NCBI GenBank assembly: GCA_020634415.1
Contig: JACKBT010000042.1
Coordinates: 1-39,830, forward strand
From: Ardenticatenaceae bacterium
GTDB lineage: Bacteria > Chloroflexota > Anaerolineae > Promineifilales > Promineifilaceae
DNA length: 39,830 nt
Reading direction: 5' to 3'
Part shown: positions 1-8,300 of the stretch, piece after piece
Layout: every line of letters begins with the position of its first letter
Position numbering within the stretch: the stretch's first letter is position 1
Notes under the pieces: generated by a model
Database searches by the model: none
What the model saw: only the letters and a program-made list of their open reading frames with translations
Told to the model about the DNA's origin: nothing
Position numbers and translations under genes: made by a program

Positions 1-788
1 TAGCAGAGGCTATGCGGTTGTTGATGCGGTTGGAGGATGGCTGGGGGCTGGCGCAGGGGAATTATTTATACGGCCGTATACAAAGTGAACAGGGGGAGGA
101 CGAGGAGGCACTAAGGCTGTTTGAGGTGTCTCGGCAATTGTTTGAGGCGGAAGAAGATTGGCTGGGCGTGGCTAAAAATTTGAATCTTATGGCCGTTTAT
201 CAGTTCAAACAGCATCACGATTTGCAGGCGGCGTATCGTTATTTAGAGCAGTCGGCCAGTCTGCAACGGCCGTTGCCTTTGTCGTCTACCTATGTGGAAA
301 CGCTGCGTTATTTGGGGCGGGTTCAGAGTATGGCCGAAGCCTATGAGGCGGCTGAAGGCTGTTTGGCAGAAGCGGCTGATGCCAGTTTGCAGCAGGGGGA
401 TATGGGGGAGTATTCGGCCGTTTTGTATGAACACCTGTTGTTGTGCAAAAAACGCCATCAGTATGATGAGGCGTTGGCGTTTGGCTATGAATGTTTGGAG
501 AATTTCCGCAAGTTGGGCAGTTTGCGCTGGGAAGGGTTGGTAAAAACGCAATTGGCCCTTTTGCATCAGGCTCGGCAAAAGCTAAATGAGGCGCTTGTTT
601 TGTTCAGAGAAGGGTTGCACATCTTCCATGAGTTGGGGGATCTGTTTGAGCAGGCTTATTCTTACTACTATCTGTATAGGTTGTATGATGAAATGGGCGA
701 AACAGGACAAAGCCTCCAGGCCAGGGAAGATGCCCGCCGCTTAAACTTGGAACTGAATAACCCGCGCCTGGCGGAACGGCTTAAATAA
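1..788 (+). CDS. TPR-repeat protein, C-terminal part (5' end outside window)
   Basis: The reading frame is already open at base 3 and runs to the TAA at 786-788, so this is the C-terminal part of a longer protein; the ATG at 12 is just an internal methionine. About 260 residues are visible. They form helical pairs of the tetratricopeptide type, with repeated A-x-x-x-x-x-x-A-L-x-L-F spacing (EEALRLFE, DEALAFGY, NEALVLFR, GQSLQARE), and Leu/Tyr/Gln-rich helices. TPR solenoids mediate protein-protein contacts and in Chloroflexota often form the C-terminus of large ATPase-type regulators (BTAD/AfsR or MalT-like). No catalytic or DNA-binding domain lies in the visible part, so the full function cannot be given. 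It converges with the metallopeptidase gene; the gap contains a 90-bp hairpin element. Confidence 0.8.
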   Translation, partial: AEAMRLLMRLEDGWGLAQGNYLYGRIQSEQGEDEEALRLFEVSRQLFEAEEDWLGVAKNLNLMAVYQFKQHHDLQAAYRYLEQSASLQRPLPLSSTYVETLRYLGRVQSMAEAYEAAEGCLAEAADASLQQGDMGEYSAVLYEHLLLCKKRHQYDEALAFGYECLENFRKLGSLRWEGLVKTQLALLHQARQKLNEALVLFREGLHIFHELGDLFEQAYSYYYLYRLYDEMGETGQSLQAREDARRLNLELNNPRLAERLK

Positions 789-821
789 ACCAGGCTGCTG
801 CCAATGCCTGGTTTGTAGTAG

Positions 822-911
822 GGTGCGACAGGATTTGGTGTAAGACTAGACTGGAGCAGTTTTGAAAACTGCTCCAGTCTTTCGAGTCCTTACACGAAAA
901 ATAAGCGCACC
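822..911. repeat. 90-bp hairpin element, copy 1 (MITE-like)
   Basis: The ends are the inverted repeat GGTGCG (822-827) / CGCACC (906-911). The core is a perfect hairpin: AGACTGGAGCAGTTTT at 848-863, one base, then its exact complement at 865-880. An outer stem pairs GTGTAAG with CTTACAC. A second 90-bp copy lies at 31765-31854. The direct repeat TAGTAGG flanks this copy (816-822 and 917-923), as expected for a target duplication. It sits between convergent genes and could also end transcription from both sides. Confidence 0.85.
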
Positions 912-982
912 TTTTTTAGTAGGTGATTCATCGCCGCTCTATTGCCAGAGGGCACTAAGGTGCCTATTACAAACGAACAGGT

Positions 983-3817
983 CTAATCATGGCCGCCAGT
1001 GCCATGTGGCCCGCTGTCGTGCCAGCCTTCTAGAATGTTTTGGAACAGTTTGGAGCTTATGTGGTCGTTTCTTTCGCGCAAGACGGCCGTTACCTCGTCT
1101 TTGATGCTTTGTTTGAGCTGATATTCCTGGCTCAAATGGGTGTGTGGCACTTTTTTGCTGGCAAAGTTGTGGCCGGCTAACTGCCTGATCTGATCAACAT
1201 ATTGGGGCAAGGAAGGCTGCCTTTGGCACCAGGGTATGGTGGCAGAAAGCAGTTTGGCATCTGTGGTGTTGGCTGACCAGGGGTCGAATTGGGCCAGGGT
1301 GAGCAGGGCGCGGGCAAAGGTTTCGATGATGGGCTTGACGTTGTGGATGGCTTGGCCTATGTTGATGAAATTTTCGGTGTGGGTTTGGGTGTCGCTGGGG
1401 AGTTGGATGCGGGCGGGACGGCCGTTTACCACATTTTCTGTCACGAACCCCCAACGCTCTAAAACGGCCGTCCAATTGGCATCCAAAGTCATGGCAACAT
1501 CGGCAAAATCATACTGTTCAGATTGGAGGCGGCTCAGAGTTTGCAGCATCTCCGATAAGAAAAAGGGGCGTAATATGGGGGTGGGGTGAGCTTCGTCATC
1601 TTTCAAGGCACTGGCGGCCCCCTTTGCCGCCAGCAATGCTTGTAAACCCAAGATTGTAAATGGGCCAGAAATCACACAGCCATATAAATCTGCAAAAATC
1701 TCCTCGCACCAGTGATAGTAAGGGTTGTGGGCGAATTGCTTGCTCATAGCGGTGAAGGTGCCATGCGTTTCATATTTTAGTTGGGCATGATGATACATAA
1801 AATGCCCCATCTCGTGGGGAATAGCCATTAGCTCAAAGGCGGGGGCATCTATCTGGTTGATGGGTTCGCCTGCGGCCAACCCAGGGGTGAGTGATGCAGT
1901 AAGATCGTAGGTGAGGCCAACGAAGACAAACTGGTCAGTATAAGGCAGTTGGCGGATATGAATCGTTTTGCTGAAGTAGGTGATGGGAATCATGTGAGCG
2001 GCTTCGGAGAGCAAATGCTGGAAAGGGGCCAGGGCCATTGCTGCCAGCTTGTCGGTGATGACCAGACTGCCCGCTTGCAGGTTTGCCAGGCTATTGGCGT
2101 TGGTGGTCTTAAGCCACTGCCGCTGTTGAATGGCACTTTGTATGATTTCAAAGTCCATTGTGAACTGCTGAAAACAGTCCCGCATTCGGTGAACGGGTGG
2201 CAGAATGTGGGCTGCGTTTAACTGGTTGATGCACTGAATGGATGTGTGGCTGAGCAGTTGCCAGAATTCGTCCATGTTGCGCCATAGGGTGTAGATGTTG
2301 AGGAGTTGGATGACTTGGAATTCAAAATCAATGGCTTGTGAACATGTCTCTTGGAGTGAAGGCGGTGTCTGTGTTTTTAGGAGTTTGGATACTTTTTCGT
2401 TTAGATGGCTAAAATCACCGCGGGACGTATTGCTTTTGTTGTGCTTTTCTTTTTTGATCTGCTCGAATATGGCTTTGACACCGCCGCTTTGGCGCAGAAA
2501 TTGCCAAAATCGGCGCTCGTCGGCTGGCTCAAGGGTTTTGAGGGCTTTGGCGATGTAGTATTCTTTGATGAGGTATTGGTAGCTTTTGCTGCCAACTGCG
2601 TTGAGGAGGGCTGTTAGGTTTACCAGGGAGAAGCCGTCTATGGAGAAGAGGGCCTGGTCTAGTTCGGTAACGGCCGTTGCCAGGGCATTGCTGATTCTAT
2701 TCACTTTTTCTTCCCATAAGGTGGGTTCAAAAAAGTCATAAAGGATGGTGCGCTGTTTTTTGTTGAATAGGGTTGTGGTGGCGCGATGCCCCTTGATGTT
2801 GATGGGGGGTTCGCCAGCATAGGTGATGGTGCCGGTGAAGGAACGGCCGTTATCGGCCGAAGTCACATCCATAGCTATGATTTTTTTATCGTCACGGCCG
2901 CCGAGGAGCCAACGGCCGTTAGGATACCTCTCCAAATCCTGCTCATTCAAGCGGTGGATGACCTCATACCTGTTTGGCTCCGCCCACACCGCTTCAAAAT
3001 CCACATACCCTTCGCCATGATAAGCCACCTTCCCCACCAAACGCTTTCCCTCATCACCAGAACTGATTTTCAGAGCCGTAATAGCCTGCCCTCTGAGGCT
3101 CCTGTTTCGCAAAACACCGAAGTCCAGCCATTTTCCTGCCACATCACCCCACAGATAATAAAAGCTTTCAGGCGGGCTGCTCAAAGTGACCGTCCACTTG
3201 TGCCAGGTATCCTCTGAGTGGTAAGGGGTTGCCCCCGCAAAGACAAAAAATTGTTGGCCTCCATACGACTTGAATAGTTCATGTTCCGCCACGCTGCCAT
3301 AGGTGCGTAAGAAAAAGGGTTCAAAATGGGGATGTCTAAAGCCATTTTCCAGGTAAATGACATCCCCTTCCTCCAGCGGTTGCCCTTCCCCTTTGTTTGG
3401 AGCGGATCGAATTTTCCACGTCCCCGACAGTCCGCCGCCACGTTTGGCGGTACTAGATGTGAATACGCCTATTTGTACCGCATCCATGCCATAACGCCGG
3501 AAAGGGGCTAAATTCTGCACCCACTCAAATGTGTCCAGATAGCCGGCCCCTGCATACACATTGCGTAAGTGAATCTCGTCACCGATGCGGAGAGGCTCGC
3601 CAATCGGCCGTCCCTGTGCCGAAACAATCTCCCAACTGCCAGACCCCATGGAGCGGTTTTCAGTCTCGTGTGTAGACACTAGAGCCAGGATGTGAGGATC
3701 AGCCCAATGTTGGACAACAGGTTTTTCCGTAAGCCACCCCCGCATATCCAGATAGCCGCCGTTCGGCGCACCGTTTTGCAAGTGAATGATTGAGCCAACT
3801 GTAATTTCTTTTGCCAT
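983..3817 (-). CDS. Zinc metallopeptidase with trefoil-like N-terminus and two OAA-family lectin repeats
   Basis: A 944-residue multidomain protein. Residues 8-213 hold three repeats of about 70 residues, each opening with G-(D/S)-x-I-x-L-x-N (GSIIHLQN at 8, GDEIHLRN at 79, GDVIYLEN at 151) and closing with W-x-(I/V), like a three-fold beta-trefoil. Residues 228-277 and 300-346 are two repeats of the Oscillatoria agardhii agglutinin lectin family; the second reads GRWLLGGRDD...VTSADNGRSFTGTITYAGE, very close to the OAA repeat. The C-terminal half is a zincin with H668-E-M-G-H672 and a probable third ligand in EEIFADLYG (705-713). Start chosen at the ATG preceded by GGAGAG; an upstream ATG at 3910 would add a hydrophobic stretch but has no usable ribosome site. 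No signal peptide from the chosen start. Substrate unknown. Confidence 0.85.
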   Translation of the reverse strand: MAKEITVGSIIHLQNGAPNGGYLDMRGWLTEKPVVQHWADPHILALVSTHETENRSMGSGSWEIVSAQGRPIGEPLRIGDEIHLRNVYAGAGYLDTFEWVQNLAPFRRYGMDAVQIGVFTSSTAKRGGGLSGTWKIRSAPNKGEGQPLEEGDVIYLENGFRHPHFEPFFLRTYGSVAEHELFKSYGGQQFFVFAGATPYHSEDTWHKWTVTLSSPPESFYYLWGDVAGKWLDFGVLRNRSLRGQAITALKISSGDEGKRLVGKVAYHGEGYVDFEAVWAEPNRYEVIHRLNEQDLERYPNGRWLLGGRDDKKIIAMDVTSADNGRSFTGTITYAGEPPINIKGHRATTTLFNKKQRTILYDFFEPTLWEEKVNRISNALATAVTELDQALFSIDGFSLVNLTALLNAVGSKSYQYLIKEYYIAKALKTLEPADERRFWQFLRQSGGVKAIFEQIKKEKHNKSNTSRGDFSHLNEKVSKLLKTQTPPSLQETCSQAIDFEFQVIQLLNIYTLWRNMDEFWQLLSHTSIQCINQLNAAHILPPVHRMRDCFQQFTMDFEIIQSAIQQRQWLKTTNANSLANLQAGSLVITDKLAAMALAPFQHLLSEAAHMIPITYFSKTIHIRQLPYTDQFVFVGLTYDLTASLTPGLAAGEPINQIDAPAFELMAIPHEMGHFMYHHAQLKYETHGTFTAMSKQFAHNPYYHWCEEIFADLYGCVISGPFTILGLQALLAAKGAASALKDDEAHPTPILRPFFLSEMLQTLSRLQSEQYDFADVAMTLDANWTAVLERWGFVTENVVNGRPARIQLPSDTQTHTENFINIGQAIHNVKPIIETFARALLTLAQFDPWSANTTDAKLLSATIPWCQRQPSLPQYVDQIRQLAGHNFASKKVPHTHLSQEYQLKQSIKDEVTAVLRERNDHISSKLFQNILEGWHDSGPHGTGGHD

Positions 3818-3923
3818 GTTTCTCTCCGTATCATAGCTTTTAGTGCGCTGAAAAAGTCGCTTTAAGCCAATCGCTGCCGCGATTATAGCCAGCACTGCAC
3901 ATGCCTGCATCCTTGACAGCTAC

Positions 3924-3958
3924 CTGGAAGCGTCTTGGAAGCGTTTTTACGATATGAT
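3924..3958 (+). promoter_or_regulatory. Promoter with two 11-bp direct repeats, upstream of the VHL/carbonic anhydrase gene
   Basis: CTGGAAGCGTC (3924-3934) is followed directly by TTGGAAGCGTT (3935-3945), then 7 nt, then the -10-like TATGAT (3953-3958). The same arrangement with identical spacing occurs before the gene at 5399. No -35 hexamer fits, so activation by a protein bound to the repeats is likely. The layout matches PhoB/OmpR-type promoters, in which 11-bp repeats replace the -35 box. Confidence 0.65.
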
Positions 3959-4020
3959 TCATCATGTCATCCGAAAACGGAGGCACATTATAAAACCTAT
4001 TGTTACAAGGAGAGATTTCA

Positions 4021-5184
4021 ATGAAGAAGATTTTAATTCCCATCATGATTATTGCCATGACCTTTTTAGCAGCCTGTGGCAATGATATAGCTATTGATCC
4101 AGAAGCGATAGCTACGCAGGCATCTGATGTCGTCTCAGATGCTCGCGACGCAGTTGAAGGCGAGGCCGAAGAAGTAGGGGCAGATGAGGAAACGCTTGCG
4201 GAAGCGGAAGAGCCTGCCCCTGTGGCGGATGTCGCCTGTGATATTGCTGCTATTCCGGCTCCCTCGGCAGGATCTGTCAATGTTCGCTTTGTCAATAACA
4301 GTCGTGTTGAGATGCGTCTCATCTGGCATGATCTGGAGCAGAATCAGCTCACCGAGTATACGCAGCTCGCTCACGGTGAATCCCATGACCAAGTGACCTA
4401 CACAGGCCACGAATGGTTGATGGAGGATGAGGAGGGTCATTTATTGAAGATGTATACCGCTTCGGCTGCCGAGACCCAATGTGTGGTTGTTGATCCCCAT
4501 TTTGGTTATGAAGGGGAAGACGGGCCAGCAAGTTGGGCTGAACTGAGTACCCATTATGAAAAGTGTGGGCTTGGTCAGGAACAGTCGCCGATTGATCTGA
4601 CTGAGGCTGATATGACCGATTTGGAGAACATTGTTTTTGAGTATGGGGAAACGGCCGTAAATATCCTCAACAACGGCCACACCATCCAGGTTGATCAAGT
4701 TGCAGGCAGCCAAATCCAGATACGCATCAATAACGAACTCGTACCATTCAAACTCCTCCAGTTCCACTTCCATGCCCCCAGCGAACACGCCATCGCCGGA
4801 CAGCAATTTCCCATCGAAATGCACCTTGTCCACCAGGCAGCCGACAAACGGTTAGCTGTGGTAGGGGTGATGGTCAAAGAGGGGGCGCAAAACGATGCCT
4901 TCACCCCTGTCTGGGATCATTTACCAGCCGACCATGACGGAACTATTCTCACGGGAGACAGAGTTCAGGTTGCCAGCTTGCTGCCAGCGGATAAGACGAT
5001 CTACCGTTACAATGGTTCATTAACCACACCTCCTTGCTATGAAAACGTGATCTGGTCGGTGATGCAAAATCCGGTGGAAATGTCGGCCGAGCAAATTGCT
5101 GCCTTCACTGCCATTATTGAGGGCAATAACCGCCCGTTGCAGCCCGTTAATGCCCGTGATTTGCAACTGGATAACACCCCGTAG
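4021..5184 (+). CDS. Lipoprotein with VHL-beta domain fused to alpha-carbonic anhydrase
   Basis: 387 residues. Residues 1-19 are a lipoprotein signal (TFLAAC, lipid-modified Cys19), followed by an acidic Ala/Glu-rich linker to about 72. Residues 85-147 match the von Hippel-Lindau beta domain; the positions lining the hydroxyproline pocket in human VHL (W88, Y98, S111, H115, W117) correspond to W102, Y113, T126, H130 and W132. Residues 160-385 are an alpha-carbonic anhydrase with zinc ligands H249, H251 and H268 (QFHFH, EMHLVH), proton-shuttle H220 (NNGH) and the SLTTPPC active-site loop at 333-339. It should interconvert CO2 and bicarbonate at the outer face of the membrane; the partner of the VHL domain is unknown. 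Start at the ATG behind AAGGAGAG, not the earlier ATG at 4000. A terminator follows. Confidence 0.93.
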   Translation: MKKILIPIMIIAMTFLAACGNDIAIDPEAIATQASDVVSDARDAVEGEAEEVGADEETLAEAEEPAPVADVACDIAAIPAPSAGSVNVRFVNNSRVEMRLIWHDLEQNQLTEYTQLAHGESHDQVTYTGHEWLMEDEEGHLLKMYTASAAETQCVVVDPHFGYEGEDGPASWAELSTHYEKCGLGQEQSPIDLTEADMTDLENIVFEYGETAVNILNNGHTIQVDQVAGSQIQIRINNELVPFKLLQFHFHAPSEHAIAGQQFPIEMHLVHQAADKRLAVVGVMVKEGAQNDAFTPVWDHLPADHDGTILTGDRVQVASLLPADKTIYRYNGSLTTPPCYENVIWSVMQNPVEMSAEQIAAFTAIIEGNNRPLQPVNARDLQLDNTP

Positions 5185-5207
5185 TTGCTGTAAGGTGTAA
5201 TTGGATT

Positions 5208-5255
5208 AACGGCCGTTTGTCTCCTAAAAAGGTGGGCAAACGGCCGTTTTATTTT
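5208..5255 (+). terminator. Intrinsic terminator built from two ACGGCCGT palindromes
   Basis: The arms AACGGCCGTTTG (5208-5219) and CAAACGGCCGTT (5237-5248) pair perfectly over 12 bp with a 17-nt loop and are followed by TTATTTTC. Each arm is itself one copy of the window-wide palindrome. Confidence 0.8.
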
Positions 5256-5321
5256 CACCCATAAACCTCGCGCCACCTACCCCAATCGTCCCCAAATCCA
5301 CCCCCCATCCCCTTTAATGGC

Positions 5322-5356
5322 TTGGAAGCGTTTTGGAAGCGTTTTTTTTCTATGAT
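5322..5356 (+). promoter_or_regulatory. Promoter with two 11-bp direct repeats, upstream of the 1281-aa exported protein
   Basis: TTGGAAGCGTT occurs twice in tandem (5322-5332 and 5333-5343). After 7 nt comes TATGAT (5351-5356), 43 bp before the start codon. Repeat, period and distance to the -10 box equal those at 3924-3958, so both genes probably answer to the same activator. Confidence 0.65.
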
Positions 5357-5398
5357 GTGCAATGACAAATTTATCATCTCATCGAAAAGGAGAAAATC

Positions 5399-8300
5399 AT
5401 GCAAGCTTTACCCCAATACCTTCCCCCGCCAGGCCGCCCCAAACGGTGGGCGCTGGCCCTCATGCCCCTGATCTTTCTGATCATATCTATCCTCACACTG
5501 GTCCAAATTCCTATACCAAACTTGTTTGTGACAGGTAGGGCGGCCAACAGCAGCGACCCCCACAGTTTAATCGTACCTGCCGATGCCCAGATAACACATA
5601 CCCCTGCTCTGACTACAGGGCTGGCGGTCTATGTTTTTAGCAGTGGTAATGCCACTGCTGACCAGGCTATGTTAGATGTTATTAGCGCAAGTGGAAACAG
5701 CCCGACGCTCGGCGTGCAGCCGGGCGACTGGACGGGCACACAAGCCATTTTAAGCCTTTACAACGCTGTCATCCTGCAAAACAGCCACAATTGGTCTACC
5801 AGCCTCATGCCCGAAGCGGGACAGGACAGTCTGGTAGACTACGTGCAGAACGGTGGCGGCCTCATCACTGGCGAATGGTTTGTCTATAACTTTGGTCATA
5901 GCTCCTCAGTGGCTCCTATTACGGCCGTTTTGCCAGCATTTTGGACTAACTGGGGTTCTCTCCCCAACACCACATACACACTGGATACGCCAGATGCCAC
6001 CATCAATGCCGGTCTGCCCATCAGTTTCACCTTCTCCCTGAACAACATCAGCGGTTCGGAGACTTACCTGGAACCCAAGCCAGGTGCTATCTCGTTCTAC
6101 ACCAGCAGTGGCGGCTCGCAAAGTGGGCTGGTTGGTTGGGATGCAGGCAGCGGCCGCGTCGCCAGCTTCTCCAACTTTCTTTCCGAAGTTGAGTTGGCAA
6201 ACTCTGATCTGGCAACCTTATTCGTCAACACCCTGAATTGGGTGGAAGGCCAATCTACCCCGCCCAACCGCATTTTCTTGCTGAAAAAAGTTGGTTTGAA
6301 TGGCACTTGCAACAGCTACCAACTGAATGTGGAAGCAGGCACAGAGGTAACGTACTGTTATGAAGTCATCAATCAAAGTACCTATACGCTGACACGGCAC
6401 ACCCTGCTCGATGACAAGCTGGGTACATTGCTGAACAGTGAGCCGTTTACCCTTACTTTAGGCCAAAGTTACAGCCTGACGGCAACGGCCGTTATCACCG
6501 AAGACACCCTCAATGTCGCCACCTGGATCGCCGAAGATGCCGGTGGCACCATCATTTCCGACACTGCCCAAGCCTTCGTCTCCATCACCGAAACAGATAT
6601 AGGTGTGCAAAAATGGGTCTACGCCCCCTCCGCTGTAGCCGGGGATGAGTTAACCTATTACATCTACTACTATAACTGGACCAATATAGCGGCTAACAAT
6701 GTGTGGCTAACAGACACCCTGCCCGCAGAGTTGAGCTATGTAGACTCAGGGGTGCATTGGTCATATGGGTCGCAAAACGTAGTTGCCCAAAGCACGGGCA
6801 ATGTTGTGTCCTGGTCTATGGCCGAACTGCCCCCCTACTCCTATGGCTATCTCTACTTGACTGTTCAATTGACCGATACCATAGCTGTGGGCACAGATGT
6901 TGTAAACGAGGTCGCTATCAGCTCCACCTCTGCCGATTCCAATCTAGCCAACAACACCTATCAAAGCACCGTACAGGTAGCTGAGAGTACACGCGATCTT
7001 TCCGTGCAAAAATCAGTCTATGGTGTCGCGCAGCCAGGCAACACACTCGGTTATTACATCTACTATCAAAATATTGGCAATCAAACGGCCGATACCGTTC
7101 TCATCACCGACACCTTGCCCAGCAACGTGACCTACAACTATTATTACGACTACTATAATGCTACCTCGCTGCAAATAGTGGGTGACGAGCTTGTGTGGTC
7201 ACTACCTTCGCTATCCCCTTATCAATGGGGTTATATCTACGTCAACGTTACCGTTACCGATACGGTTACAGTGGGAACGGTTCTGACCAACACCATCAAT
7301 ATCTCCAGCGCAGACACAGACATTGACCTGAGCAATAACAGCGATGCCGTGACCAGCACCGTTATCATTCCCGGCAGCATCACTGGCACGGTGAAACTGG
7401 ATGACGGCACACCCATTCCCGGAGCATACGCCTATGCCTATAGCGCAGACACGTTTTCTTGGGGAGGCTGGGGCTGGACAGATGCCAGTGGTAATTATGA
7501 GATTGATGGCCTGCCAGCCGGTAATTACTATGTCTATTTTTACAGCCAAAATGGCAATCAAATATATGATGGCGTAACCACCATCGTCAGTGCCACCGTA
7601 GTGACCGTAGTTTCTGATCAAACTACGCCCAATATTAACGCTCAATTCCACCCACCCGTGCCACCTGTAGCCACAGCCAGTGGCGGTGGTTATATTTATG
7701 CTGACCCCGCAACTGGCGAACTGAGTATCTGGTTCAATCCCTACAACCCATCCGATTTAACCCTCTCTAAAGTGATTACGTGCAGCGGCGGCATTACGCC
7801 AACCAACGTGACGCTTGTCTTTGACACAACAAGCAATGGTACGTTTGAATATCCCATGACGGCCAATGGCACAACGTATTCCGTGACCGTTCCTGCTGGT
7901 GATTTAACCAGTGGTGACTTCTCGATTGAGTATGATTGTGGTGGGACACCCATGACGGTAGTAGTTGGGCATGGCCTGATTGACCCCAGTGGCTTTATTA
8001 CTGATGCGGTGACTGGCGATCCTATTGTGGGGGCAACGGTGCAGTTGTTTACTATTGATGATTGGGTGCCGAAATCGGGGCCGACGGATGTTGCTCCAGA
8101 TACGTGTCATACTATAGACAGCCGCCCGTCTATCTGGAATGAGATGCCGCCTGCGCCGCAGATCGGCCGTTTGGGCAACCCCTTAGCCGATCCGCAGGAA
8201 ATTGACCCGACCCAAAACCCGCTGCTGACGGATGAGACTGGCTACTATGCCTGGGATGTGGCCGCTGGCTGTTGGTACATTGTCGTGACGGCCGAAGGCT

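Noticed and set aside
3818..3910. In-frame 31-residue extension of the metallopeptidase with a hydrophobic stretch that could be a signal anchor.
   Set aside because: AAGG lies directly against the upstream ATG with no spacing, while GGAGAG is well placed before the ATG at 3817. The matter stays open only if secretion is shown.
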